64,000 bases of DNA from Actinostola sp. cb2023 (lineage: Eukaryota; Cnidaria; Anthozoa; Actiniaria; Actinostolidae): contig JAUJYZ010000079.1 of the NCBI GenBank assembly GCA_033675265.1, positions 242,117 to 306,116 of the forward strand. The letters run 5' to 3'. Every line of letters begins with the position of its first letter. Position 1 is the first letter of the stretch. The notes under the pieces were generated by a model. It worked only from the letters and a program-made list of their open reading frames with translations. It ran no database searches and was not told where the DNA came from. The translations under genes and the position numbers were made by a program. Of this stretch, positions 10,074 to 21,770 are shown one piece after another.

Positions 10074-11217
10074 ATGAGGACTGTTTTCTTAAAAGGAGTC
10101 TTCTTGACGAAGACCCGTTTTGTAATAACAGTCCTCATATTGTTGTACTCCTAGCAACAAATCGACCCAAAAATGAAAAACAGCAAAAAAGCGTTCTGAT
10201 ACTTTCACGTAAAACGACTATCTCGAGTTTTTTTATACTGCGCATGCCCGAGCTAAAACAACATGCTAGGTGATTTTGATACAATAATATGAGGTCTGAG
10301 AATCATGAGAAAGCGAAGAAGTGACCTGTACTTTCAAAGAACAGCCAAAGTGCAAGCTAAAACAACATGTTAGGTGATTTTGATACAATAATATGAGGTC
10401 TGAGAATCATGAGAAAGTGAAGAAGTGACCTGTACTTTCAAAGAACAGCCAAAGTTCAAGCTAAAACAACATGCTAGGTGATTTTGATACAATAATATGA
10501 GGTCTGAGAATCATGAGAAAGTGAAGAAGTGACCTGTACTTTCAAAGAACAGCCAAAGTGCAAGCTAAAACAACATGCTAGGTGATTTTGATACAATAAT
10601 ATGAGGTCTGAGAATCATGAGAAAGTGAAGAAGTGACCTGTACTTTCAAAGAACAGCCAAAGTGCAAGCTAAAACAACATGCTAGGTGATTTTGATACAA
10701 TAATATGAGGTCTGAGAATCATGAGAAAGTGAAGAAGTGACCTGTACTTTCAAAGAACAGCCAAAGTGCAAGCTAAAACAACATGCTAGGTGATTTTAAT
10801 CATGAGAAAGTGAAGAAGTGACCTGTACTTTCAAAGAACAGCCAAAGTTCAAGCTAAAACAACATGCTAGGTGATATTGATACAATGATAAATTATTGTT
10901 GTACTCCTAGCAACAAATCGACCCAAAAATGAAAACCAACAGCAAAAAAGCGTTCTGATACTTTCACGTAAAACGACTATCTCGAGTTTTTTGATACTGC
11001 GCATGCCCGAGCTAAAACAACATGCTAGGTGATTTTGATACAATAATATGAGGTCTGAGAATCATGAGAAAGTGAAGAAGTGACCTGTACTTTCAAAGAA
11101 CAGCCAAAGTGCAAGCTAAAACAACATGCTAGGTGATTTTGATACAATGATAATGAGGACTGTTTTCTTAAAAGGAGTCTTCTTGACGAAGACCCGTTTT
11201 GTAATAACAGTCCTCAT
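10074..11217. repeat. 104-bp minisatellite array bounded by identical 65-bp hairpins
   Basis: Identical 65-bp blocks at 10074-10138 and 11153-11217 each form a palindrome (tgaggactgtt ... aacagtcctca) with an inner gtcttc-ttgac-gaagac hairpin. Between them, a unit beginning agctaaaacaacatg recurs at 10251, 10355, 10459, 10563, 10667 and 10771 (exactly 104 bp apart), then at 10852 after a deleted unit, then again near 11011. A segment of about 120 bp (tgttgtactcctagcaacaa) is also duplicated at about 10141 and 10897. The whole looks like one structured repeat element. No coding content. Confidence 0.85.
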
Positions 11218-11490
11218 ATGTTTACCGTTGTAAAACGTTGCTTAATTACGTTGATATGTAAATAGTCGTTATGTTTGTCAAAAGTATAGTTTCTTGCACA
11301 CTCTTAACTTGACTTCGTTAGTTATATTCACGGTTATGCCCTTAAAATGTTATAAAACACAGAGAACACAACACTCACAATAGCACGGTTGACAAACCGG
11401 AAGATACGTAAATGCCTAACCGGAAGTAAACTATATTTACAGATTGTGAGAGCAACTTCATTTCTTATTATGCTTACCGTAACTCATTAA

Positions 11491-12503
11491 CCCATTCGCT
11501 CCTGAGCTATTTTGAGTTTTTTAACGATTTTCTGGACCTAATCACGCCATAGGAAATTTCGATTCCATATAAGGGGTTTCCATGGAAATCTTGACAGTTC
11601 TGAAAGTCCACAGGCTCAGGTTCTGACGTAATCTTTCTCTAGTCATGAATCTCAACGAGGACCAGCAGCTCGTAGTGCTAGGAGCGGCCAATTTTGCATT
11701 TGTAGAGTGTTTATAGCCATTATTCACCACAGAAGCCCCCAGGACAGCATCATTAAGCTTGACTGGTGTGGTAGAGACCGTTCTGCTGAAAGAACCCAGC
11801 AGCGAGAAACGATTTTCACGAAGACATGTCAGCTCTGCCATTACGAAATTCAAAATGGCGGACTCAACTGTGAAATCGTCTCTCTGGTTGTTCTGTGGTG
11901 AATTCCAGGACCTACAAAGGCATTTTTGGCGACTTTGGACTTGTAAAGAATGCAACCGGTGCAATATTTTGCCTGTAGGACCGAGTGGCTTGGCACTCTA
12001 TAAATTCTTAAAAACACAAATGGCGGGAGGTTTTCTGTCGAAAATTCCCGGATGTTCCCGGCATCCTTTTCGGGCGTACAGAAGGAAAACACGTGTTAGC
12101 GAAAGTGGTCCTAAGGAAATGGTTATTGTTCGGCGAGTTAACGAAAAGAGAGGGCAAAATTCACGAATATATCAAGAAGAGAGATGGAAGTTTGCTGAGA
12201 AAGTGGCGTTTTGTTTTGCAAGGATGTATTTTGGAAGAAAATCCAAGTCAAATGTTGGTCATTTTCGAGGTGTAAAATTGCATCAAAAACACGCATTTTT
12301 GATTTTTATGGCAAACAAATTGAACTAATGCCCAGAAATCGGACCTGTACGTCAGTTTACTTGAGGTTAAAATATGAAGAGTTATCTAGTAGTCACTAAT
12401 AACTGGCCATGAAATCGATGTTACGAAAATTCAGAAAGTTAGAATTTTTCAAAGCAGTATCGATGTTTACTGCCTGTTTAGGCCGGTGTAGGAGTCAATA
12501 GGT
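11491..12503. mobile_element. TTAA-flanked non-coding element, piggyBac-like ends
   Basis: TTAA at 11487-11490 precedes CCCATTCGCTCCTG. The right end, taggagtcaataggt, is followed by TTAA (12504-12507), and its inverse (acctattgactccta) resembles the left end with mismatches. CCC-type ends next to TTAA suit a piggyBac-related element. Frames of 140 and 189 codons occur on opposite strands here but show no known domain and are probably fortuitous. Confidence 0.5.
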
Positions 12504-12539
12504 TTAACACAACATGATTTGTTGAATGAATATTTAGTA

Positions 12540-13540
12540 TTTTATTCTGTTGCCTTTATTCTTTATTACTAAATCGATTCTATTATTCATCGACTCAATA
12601 ATGTTATCAATAGTTTTAGAAGGAAATGTTAAAAATCTTTCAATTATACGAGTTTGAAACTCCTCATAACTTTTGCATCAAAGCCTGCTTGATTAGTTCT
12701 TTTCTCACTAAATGAAATAGATTCTCAATAGGGTTTAGATCAGGACTTCTGGGTGGAATAGAAAACAATTCTGCTTTCATCCTTTTTAGGGCTTTCTTAA
12801 CCCCCGCAGCATTTTGGCTTGGGTCACCATCCTGAAGCCAAAGCCTTGAGGGTGCTTAATCAGCTTTCTTGAATAAAACAGGAAACTTTCGCCTTACATA
12901 TTGCTCAAAAAAAATTCCATTGAGTTTCTCGTAAGGATCACATGCTATGACACCTTTGTTGTAGTTAATGTTTACAAACAACGTCACAACTTTCCCGCCA
13001 CTGCCTTCTTTCTTGCCCTTTCTTGCCCTCAGCCAACCCTTCTTTTCTTGTTCGCCATATACGACCCTGTGGCACTCTTGCCTGACCTGAACGATTCCGT
13101 TTGTAGTACAAACTTACTCCATCCAAATAAAAATTAATCAGAGATGCCCATAAATTACTCGGTCTGTGTTTCTTCACTTGTTTAGCGAACTTTAAGCGTT
13201 GTTTTATGTGTTTTGACGTTAGAACCCCTTTTTTTCTGGTCTGTTTGTAACCATATCCATGTTCATTCAATCTTCGATGCACAGTCCGGTTGCTTACTTT
13301 TGTGGAATTTATTGCACATGCCTCAAGGAGGCTTCCAGAACAAAAGTTAGGATTTTCCTTACGTAGCACCTGTACCTGTCGAATGATCATTCTCTCTGTT
13401 CTCACACTGAGTTTTCTGGGGTCGTCCAGGACTGATATTCTTATTTTTCTTTTTTAAGGCTTCAATACCATTTTTCTTGATTCTATATATGGTTGCGAGT
13501 CAAACACTTAGTTCTTTGACAAGTCGTGATGGCTTCTCTC
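12540..13540 (-). pseudogene. Tc1/mariner superfamily transposase, degenerate
   Basis: The minus strand encodes a Tc1-like transposase in pieces. An N-terminal helix-turn-helix region contains SRLVKELSV with a TGA directly after it, then a linker GRPQKLS. The longest clean part (13405-12965) contains TVHRRLNEHGYGY. Catalytic-domain motifs follow: INFYLDGVS (first Asp), LQDGDPSQN (second Asp, near 12825) and SPDLNPIENLFH (the Glu, near 12745). Spacing is as expected for a DDE transposase that cuts and pastes at TA. Several stops and shifts (for example after FKKAD near 12857) make it non-functional. No convincing terminal repeats were seen. Confidence 0.8.
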
Positions 13541-13798
13541 GTCGATCATTAACGCGAAACAAAATAAACGCTTTTTAAACTGTACGGAAGAGCTCCTTCA
13601 AAAACCATTTTGCCACTGACTGTTATTTTTCCTAGCACTGACGTCACAATATTTTAAGCGTTTTCAAAGACTAATTAGTTCTAATTAACTATAGAATGCT
13701 ATGACGTCACAACCCTGTCACACATATTTATCTTTAATATCAGACTGTACCGCTAACAATTACGCATCGCTTGTTTTTTTGAGAAATTGAAGAAATAC

Positions 13799-13830
13799 GA
13801 TCATGGACAAAATTGTTGAGAAAATTCTCT
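13799..13830. repeat. Solo terminus of the 5382-5643 MITE family
   Basis: The sequence atcatggacaaaattgttga continues as a match to the left end of the MITE at 5382 for about 30 bp, with one difference. No inverted partner is nearby. It lies where the reading frame of the gene at 13875-15002 would have continued, so it marks a truncation by an element of this family. Confidence 0.6.
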
Positions 13831-13874
13831 GTTAGAACGCCCCTTCCAATATTTAAAAAACTGATGAGCCAAGC

Positions 13875-15002
13875 TCATGCAGTGTCGTCCTTTCCGAAGG
13901 GAGCTCCGTCATCACCTAAAGAAACATAAAAACAATTAGTTTCTCCATTAAACCAAGTGAGTTCATACTGATCTTGATTTAGATAGTATTCTGCAAGTCT
14001 GGCTAACATCTCTGGAAGATTCCTGTAGACACCATCAACTTTTTCCTCTTTTGGCAAACCTTCACAGAGAGTTTCTCTTACAGTGCATAAGCTCCCAATA
14101 TCTATGGACTTGATAAAAGGCATCAATTTATGATATGGTGCTAACCTTGGTAGTGGACAATGGTTTACCTTTATACGTACCGACTTCTTGGTACCCTTCT
14201 TAACCTTAGTATGTTTGTAGCTACTGTCCTTATACACTGAGTGGTATTTCTTTTTGCCCATTACTCCTCCACTATAGTATACAGCAACACTTCTGGTCAT
14301 GTTATCATCAGATTTTTCATATTGCTGTACACTTGAATTAAATATCTCAGGTATAACCTGGTTAGAGATCTTCTTACTTTTACACATACCTTCATACAAA
14401 CCTTTTGTACTACAGTTTCTTGTTGATGTCTCGATTAACCCTATTTCACCTGGTGTACTATCAACATCAGTACCACCATGAATTTCCTGAGCTGCTTGGT
14501 ATGTATCTGATCTTCTCTACCTCATTGCTCGTTCACCAGGTTGTAACTTACTGTTCTTGTACTGCGATGGTTTCTCTCTTCTAATTTTAGCACTATGATC
14601 TGACATAAATCTAGCTTTCTTCCTTGGTACTTCCTGATCTAACTCTGTTCTAATTTCTTCCTTCTCTCTGATTGCTTCTTCTACTTTAACATTCGTAATG
14701 ATAAGCTTAATAGTGCGCAAATGAAATCTAACGAATGCGCGTAATGTTTCTGACATGATGAGATCAGAGTATAACATCACTCGTTAATTCATTAAATAAC
14801 AGCAAAATAAAATCATGAAAGTACTTACTTTTGTTTTGATTCGTTTCAAGCTTTTGGATTTTGTCTCTAGTTGTTTTCTTGCAATGCAGAGCTCGCGCTC
14901 AACTTCAACGAGCCTCTCGTGCGACTCTCGTTTCTTTCGCTGTTCCTTCATGAATTTACCGAGATCAAACTTCTTGCCCATACCCGTCTTTCGTGATGCC
15001 AT
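13875..15002 (-). pseudogene. Three-exon lineage-type gene, truncated by TGA
   Basis: Exons 15002-14829, 14705-14552 and 14491-13875 join in phase (donors aaa/gtaagtac and aaca/gtaagtta, acceptors attaag and aagcag). Exon 1 (MASRKTGMGKKFDLGKFMKE) and exon 2 are basic and helical. Exon 3 ends with the block WFNGETNCFYVSLGDDGAPF followed by GKDDTA and then TGA. From memory, related uncharacterised cnidarian proteins continue here with Cys-Ser/Ala-Trp-Leu, and the next codons after the TGA do read AWLISFLNIGRG, so the TGA replaces a cysteine codon. The frame then runs into a MITE end at 13799-13830. Function is unknown; it is likely a member of an expanded, possibly transposon-derived family. 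Confidence 0.65.
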
Positions 15003-15430
15003 GAGCCCAAATCGTGTGTAGAAAGAAAATGTTTTCTCGTCGCGAGCGAAAAAATCAAAAAACGAAAATCATACGATTGCTCTACGTGAAATGGCGGACA
15101 TGACTGAAGTCATCTCCGTAAAGAGAGACTTACGGCAAAAAAGTTGAATCCAGGCCGAAAATTACCGTTAAAAAGCTCAAAATCAATAAATTACTAAAAA
15201 TGTAAAATGACTAATGTTGTTCGGGTTTAAGCAGCCGTCAGTGACGGAACTAAAGACGGATGCGAGGGACACTACTGACCACGTAGAACCTTTGAATATT
15301 TACACATTTAATGCATTTGTTAGTGAAACCGCTGACTGCAATGAAAACCGTTCGCTCGATTGATCGTGATGAATAACAAACGTTACATGCCGCGGAAACC
15401 ATGGATTTCTAAACTTTTCAATTCTTCAAT
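15003..15430. other. Intergenic, no gene seen
   Basis: Upstream flank of the gene starting at 15002. It contains the phrase gaaatggcggacatgac common near promoters and 5' ends in such genomes. No coding frame or clear repeat recognised. Confidence 0.4.
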
Positions 15431-16699
15431 TTCTGGACTGTGTTCGTACTCGCAAATTTTTTGCCTTGGGCACTTACTCTGCACGGCTGCAGTTAAAGCA
15501 TAGCCTCTTTTCCACAAAAACCTTTTGTTTCTTTATTGTGTCAAAGACTTTACACTTGTCATCCCAGTGTGACTGTTCACAATAAATGCAGTGGGGACCC
15601 CTCTCTCTGTGTGCTTGCAGTGCCTCAGCCTCCCCTTGTTGCGCATACCAATGCCTCTCTTTTTCTGGTCCCTGGGTTCTTTTGATTCGTCAACTTTGTT
15701 CATTCTTAACCATTTCTGAATTGAATTGAGAAATTTTCCATTTCCCAGTCCTACCAATCATCATCCGTTCTTACCAGATCAGGTCTAACCTGGGGGAGCT
15801 TGTTTAGGGTTGACATTACTAGCCCCTTCAACATCTTACCCTCCCCCAGCGTTTGTAATGCATTAAAGTTCTTGCTGAGGCGTTCGTAGAAATCCTTGAC
15901 CTTGTCATAGCTCACGCCTTTATTGTTGGAAGGTTAATGATTTCGTCCATATGGGCTGCAACTACAACTTTGGTTTGGCCATACTCGGCTGTGAGCCTCT
16001 CCCAGGCTGTTTTGTAGCCCACTGAACTTGGTTTAAGATTATATATTCTATCTCTTACCTTGGTGTTCACCATCTCCAGGAGATAACTAAACTTCTCATC
16101 ATCTGAAATTTGATGACTGTCAACTTGAGACACAAACATATTCTCAAACCTTATTCAGTCGGCAGCGGTTCCTTTGAATGGTGTGATCTTTAGCTCTGGC
16201 AGCTTTGCAGAGCTTCTTTTCTGTGAGTTTCAGAGCTCCGCTTTGAACTTTTCTTCCCATAGATTCCTCTCTTGTTGATACATCTCTTCTCTGAATTTCT
16301 GTTCCTTCTCATGTTTCAGCGCCAGGCTGTCTCAGCTTTTTCAGTAATTCTTCGATCTCTTTCCTCCATAATAGCCTTGTCCAGCTTCACCATTTCCTCC
16401 AACAATGATGTGTATGTAGCCTTTAGATCTTTTTTTCCATTTTCTCACTGCTCTTTGGGTCAAATTGCCCAGCTTGATCTTGAGCTCTCGCAGTTGAGAC
16501 ACAAGGTCGTTAAGGTTATCAAATATTTCTTCGTATGTTTACATGTCAACTTGATCTCATTGTAATCTTCGCTCTTCAATAAATCATCTGCTTCTTCCAA
16601 GTAGAAATTAAGCTTGTCAATTTCCTTCTTAATTTTCTTCTCTAAGACTCTTTCTTCTTCGGTAACCACTTTGGCCGTATCAGGCTCAGTATCTCCCAT
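15430..16699 (-). pseudogene. BEL/Pao-type gag polyprotein, broken
   Basis: From ATG 16699 (MGDTEPDTAK) the minus strand encodes a coiled-coil N-terminus, then KLPELKITPFKGTAADW near 16170, the usual start of the DUF1759 gag domain. Next comes FSYLLEMVNTKVRDRIYNL (about 16100), RLTAEYGQTKVVV (about 15985) and VRPDLVRTDDDW (about 15770). A CCHC zinc knuckle, CIYCEQSHWDDKC, is readable near 15570. These match retrotransposon gag that packages its RNA. The frame is broken by stops (TGA and TAA directly after ADW near 16155) and several shifts. No protease, reverse transcriptase or LTR pair was found adjacent, so only a gag fragment remains. Confidence 0.75.
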
Positions 16700-16759
16700 A
16701 TTTACATATAAATCACAGTGGCTTCGCTGTTTCTTTCGTTGAAATCTTGTCAAAATCCT

Positions 16760-17029
16760 GGTTACGGCAGCACTAATGTCCCGAATTGTGTAGTTGTTTC
16801 TGGTTTATTGTTACCCTACGTAAATCGTACAAATCACTGTATAAATTCTCTCTCACGCTCACTGCTTGTCTCACAGTTGAAGTGTTTTTAGTCCTATTTC
16901 ACCTCGCTCCCTATCCAATTACAACTTTGTGAGAGGGTGGTGTGGCATCAGCTTTTGTCTCGTTCAAGCATGTGAAAATCTACAAGAACTTTACCCAACC
17001 CACTTCATTTTGATAGCAATCAAAAACAC
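16760..17029. other. Upstream flank of gag pseudogene
   Basis: No coding frame. This is where a 5' LTR or leader would lie, but no matching second LTR was found on the other side of the gag fragment. Confidence 0.35.
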
Positions 17030-17140
17030 TTTAGCAAAACGTCAGTAAAACTGTAGGCACGAATTAGCAAACCGTTAAACGGTCTGAAAAGCATAAGCAC
17101 CCATCAATTTGCATGTTTAACGTCTAACCAATAGTCATCA
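17030..17140. repeat. Diverged relic of the MITE 1 end
   Basis: The stretch AGCAAACCGTTAAACGGTCT followed by gcacccatcaatttgc and gtttaacgtctaacc matches, with substitutions, the right end of MITE 1 at 7970-8036. It is an older copy of the same family. Confidence 0.6.
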
Positions 17141-17149
17141 ATTTGAATG

Positions 17150-18600
17150 CCATCTTTAGCACAGGTAACCCAAACACAATTACACCCCACCACAGGAAGT
17201 CCATAGTGCTAAAGATGGCGGCTGATTTGTCGGTGCAGTAAAACATGACTTATCTTGGCCAATTGATTTGAAAAACTGGAAAACCACTGCACATGTGAAT
17301 TTTACTCAAAGTAAAGAAGCTGTGGAAAGCTGAAAAGACAGGATATTCCACATATCATCGAGCCAATGTCACTGCAATCTGAATCAGAGAAACAAAAATT
17401 CATGGACTGATTTTGAAGCTGAACGTGGTACAAACACAGCCTTTCCTCACTCATTGGATTTGTCTGATATGGACATTTTATATTTTATATTTAGGGTCAG
17501 AACGGGATTTGGACTGTTAAAGACACCCATAACTAAGATTCCGTAAGACCGCCCTAAGAAATTATAAAATGTCCAAATTCAGGCAAATCCAATGAATCGC
17601 TTTTAATTTCTTTGGCTGCCATGACTGAAACAAAAATGTCCAAGTGATATTGCAGGTGAATAACGTGATAGGGAATTTGAATCTCTTTTAACTGGCTTGT
17701 GGTTTTTAACTCGTGGATTTGCGTAGCAATCCACGAGTTATTGGGATGAGATGGGGGGGAAATTCTGCTCCAACATTGTAAACTCGTTTCCAGCGCTCTC
17801 TCATTTCATACAAAACGGCGGCCATTTGCTGCCTCCAGTGGGGCAGTAGCATGGCTGTCTACGGTTATTTATCGGATTTCAATGTCATTCAACCCTGGAA
17901 ATAACCTGAGAACCAATTACTGTATCGCCAGTTTCTCAGATACTCTAAACAAACCCAAGATTGAAGGATTGAAGTCCAACTGTACACTGTACATGTAGCT
18001 GTGTCGAGTGAAGAAAGTCAAGTTTACAAAGCATTCAGGGAGGATCGAATATGGAATATTACTGAACCTATGGTCTTCTCAGTGTTACTGACTTGAATCA
18101 CATGGCAGTTTTCTTCCTCGTCTTCGAAAAAGAAGGAGAAGATAAATGTCGGAGCTCAGTTTATTAGTGGGCCAAACTAAGCCGTTTTTGGACGCCTTCG
18201 GCTCAAGCCAATTATCGGGTATAAAGTGTTTCATATCATTGTTTCACTCTCTGCACATACTCAACTAACTATATAGTACTGTACCCTGAGTAGTAGTTTA
18301 TTATGCGTCATTATGCGATTTATTGGTTTATTTTCGTTCGTTTGGGATTCCTTTGTAAAAGCTATTTTACCTGTGTAAACATGGTGAAGATCAACTCGAT
18401 CGCCTTCAAAACACTTTATTTCGAAGGTTAGATGAAAAATAGACACAACACAGATGTTAGTCGATCATTAACTTTACTTCTTGAATACATTTTACTTAAT
18501 GTTCAAATATTTTCACTCTAAGAATGAAATGTAAATCATACGGCACATTGATCACGAAATACATAAGACATGTGCTGGTTCCATGCTCAAACATGCCCTA
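17150..18600. other. Non-coding stretch with short foldbacks
   Basis: No credible gene. Foldbacks: gccatctttagcac paired with gtgctaaagatggc (17150-17220); a loose inverted pair ggatttg...ggacattttata / tataaaatgtcc...caaatcc (17457-17594); and taactcgtggatt / aatccacgagtta (17707-17742) around the loop TGCGTAGC. Confidence 0.5.
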
Positions 18601-20640
18601 ATGTCTTCTTCGAGGCGTTCCTCGTCACTCACGGGAATCCACAAGTTCACCAATGGGTGCCTTTAATTTATATTCGTCAGCTTTCGATTGTAAACACTCT
18701 GGAATATAGCAATATATGGCGATATTTGTGACGTCACTTTTAGATTGGTCTAAGACAAAATGCTGGAAAATAACCAAAAAATATTCATAAATTATAAGAC
18801 TGGCATCAACGATGGCGTTTAGACGTGTTATTGTTGTGTTCACCAATAATTGAGTTTTATAAATCGTGGACGCCATTTTAGTAAGTAAGTGGTTAGTCGT
18901 ATATTTCTCATTTTTCGTATACGTAGATTTTTGTCGGCCTGGATAACATTTCCCCCCAGTTCTTTGAAGGTTGATATTGATCTGTGGTGAGTGTCAACAT
19001 GGTAGACCTCTTAGATTTTCGGTAGAGTTCTTCACAATATGGATATGGACATATTTTTCTTGAACAGACTTTAACAAAGTACTTATGATTTTTAGCTTCT
19101 CAACACCGGTTTTGCCATATTTGTGTATGTTTTACAATTTTATGCATTCTTCGGAAAATTATTTCAATGGAACAATATTTTAATTCACCGTATTCTTTAT
19201 CAATACAGCAATATTCTTCTGAACTGAAGTTGTTGTTCTTGACTGATATATGGTTATGTTATTATTTTTTTAAAAGTTTTTTATTTCCAAATAAGGTTAT
19301 ACATGTGGCATTTTACACAATGTTGTATGGTATTACCTATATTTTCATTATACACAATATCACAATATCACAATTTCAATATCACAATAAACACAGTTAA
19401 GAGCGAATGTCTGCTAATATCGAGCAAAATATTAAAAAAACGGTCACGGTCAAAATTTAGATTCCGTTCGTTTTTGGTTTGTAGATAGGCATTACCAAGT
19501 AAACAAACGTGGTGTAGTTCGTTTTTCAAATTACGGCCCGAAAATTCAAAAATTAACATAAATCGATTTTGGCTGTCGGCGGCTTCAAAAACAGGCAAAA
19601 TCCTAAGTGATTTGGTAGGTCCCAAAACTTCGTTCTCGTGCAAAATGAAAGAAAGCTATGGCCATTCTATCTCCATATCTTGATTCAATAATAGTTTGCA
19701 GTCTGTTTTGACATAAAACTGTAATCCTAGCATTTCTCTGAAAATCAGAAAGTCACTTTTAGAACGACAATGAATTTCACACAACGAGAAATAAGAGTTG
19801 AGCTTAGAAACGCGAGAAGGATTTTCACTAGGTGTCACACGTTTATTCTTTCTAAAATTCATGCTATGAGCTATTTATATATTGTTCTAAGATATATGAA
19901 AAATTTGGCTTGGGTTATTTTATCTACGCTTCGCACCGAGGCCGCGAATATCAATGAAATTGACGACTTTCACTTTGTAATGACATCGTTCTGGTTCTGG
20001 TGCAGTGCTATTGTCTCCAAACATTTTGTACTTTGTTCACGAATTTTTGCCAAAAGTGTACATATTTTGTGCAGAAAACAATAATTGTTAGCTGAAGATG
20101 AGTTTACCTTAGCAGTAAAAGGGCATTCTTCTATAATTTGTGGCCAACGTTCGCGACTGTAATTGATTATTTTCATTTGCGTGCGCGTAGCAAATTTCAA
20201 CCCCAGTGGGGTAGGGTAGGGTAATGGGAGAGGGTATAAAGGCTGTAGCAAAAACGTTTCTATTTTCTCTCCTTTTGCAGTGCTATTCACTTAAACTATA
20301 AATTCTGATGCTTACACTTTACATTAAAAAATATAATTAACAGAATCAGATTTTTGTATTTTATTCTAAGACTATAAATGCTTACATTTTTGTTCTCTTT
20401 ACTCATATTTCAAAACGCTGACATACAGAACATTGTATGCGTGTGCATTCCAGCTGTTTTAAAGGTTACCATCGTATAACCCAATAATGGAATAGCAAAT
20501 TAGCTAGTTATAATTCTATCCAATTCGAATTATGAGTATTCGTATGTCACGTGCGCTTTGTGAACATTCCATCTTGGTCCTTGCAGCAAGGCTATTCAAT
20601 TGTCCACTTTGCTTGGCTGATCCGGCGAGTCGCTACTATG
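18601..20640. other. Non-coding stretch, no gene seen
   Basis: AT-rich sequence with short open frames on both strands (up to about 105 codons near 19770-20290) that overlap one another and show no domain, signal or coding-like composition. No repeats longer than simple AT-rich runs were recognised. Confidence 0.45.
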
Positions 20641-20644
20641 TCTG

Positions 20645-20745
20645 GGGTGCGTTTCTCGAAACTCTCGATAGCTTTTCGGGCCGAAAACCAAGTACTAAAA
20701 TCATATCGATTTCCTAAAAGCTATCGGGAACTTCGCGAGAAACAG
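20645..20745. repeat. Foldback repeat with GTTTCTCG arms
   Basis: Arms gtttctcg...cgatagctttt and aaaagctatcg...cgagaaac pair with a few mismatches around a 30-bp centre, followed by aggcccc. I recall repeats of this type (aggggcctgtttctcg) as common in anthozoan genomes. Confidence 0.65.
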
Positions 20746-21064
20746 GCCCCTTGAGGGTTATATATTGGCAATGGCACAAACAGTCTTAGATAAGATTGTC
20801 AAGATACATCTTGTAGATTTACAAGGCACTAAACATTTGGCAAGTCTAACGTTCTAACATATTTTATAAAATAACTATGATATAACGCGTGCTCTGATTG
20901 GCCAAAGGATGCGTATTCCGCGTGCTCTATGAGAGCACAGTGCACGCGCGCGCAGATATTCAAACAATTTTGCAACAAACTAAATTGAAAACTTGCTTTA
21001 AAATCATAATTGTATTTTATAAAAGAAATAGAAACTCGGAAGCTGTGCTCTATCTAGAATAATT

Positions 21065-21165
21065 ATAGAAGCACTTGGGAATTGAAAGAAGACTCGAGAA
21101 GTGGCTACGCCTCGTGCTTGTCCTAGCACTTCTCTCGTCTTCTTCCAATTCCCGCGTGCTTCTAT
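21065..21165. repeat. Foldback repeat with TACGCCTCG centre
   Basis: The left arm agaagcacttgggaattg...agaagac pairs with gtcttcttccaattcccgcg...gcttct. The centre holds gtggctacgcctcg. Hairpin of about 100 bp. Confidence 0.7.
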
Positions 21166-21168
21166 TTA

Positions 21169-21278
21169 ACAATTAGACTACGAGTTCGAGTGTTCTATGA
21201 GTCAATAGGGAACGAGGCGCGTAGCGTCGAGTTAACGATTTCAACTCATAGAAAACGAGAACGAGTAGTCTAATTGTT
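21169..21278. repeat. Foldback repeat with GCGTAGC centre
   Basis: The left arm aacaattagactacgagttc pairs with its inverse near gaacgagtagtctaattgtt. Inner parts tctatgagt and actcatag also pair. The centre is gaggcgcgtagcgtcgag. It lies four bases from the previous foldback. Confidence 0.7.
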
Positions 21279-21770
21279 TTAGTAGAAACCAACTAGCATA
21301 CGATATATTATTGATTTTCTGCTTTGTTTTTGTTCAAAAGGCCGGCATTTTCGCTACTCACTATCTATCACTCATTAGTATAAACAAACTAGTGGTCTAT
21401 CACATATCCTGCAATCTGATTGGCTACGCTACTAGGGGTCTAATAGTGATAGTCCCCTAGTATCGAATCACCATGGTAACCATTGGCCGTGAAAGATGAA
21501 GCAAGATGGCGGACAAACCCGATGGTTGTTTTTTTCGCTAATGAATAAACCATCAGTGTCTGTTACACGGATACAGAACTGATGAATAAAACATCATTTT
21601 AACAGTCACTGTACAACCACGTAACTGAGCCCCATGTGACATTGAAATCCGCTGTTGACTTTTAGCTTCATGGACATATACCTGTAAAATAGAAACAAAA
21701 CAAAAAACAAATTTGAAAATTAAATTTATTGAATATGAAGAAATAAATAACAATTATCCATCACTACAAC

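Noticed and set aside
10251..11118. Regular repeats that could suggest a CRISPR array
   Set aside because: The 104-bp units are contiguous and identical, with no unique spacers, and the context is eukaryotic. It is a minisatellite.
11542..12328. Overlapping open frames of 140 and 189 codons on opposite strands
   Set aside because: They lie within a TTAA-flanked non-coding element, overlap each other and contain no recognisable motif.
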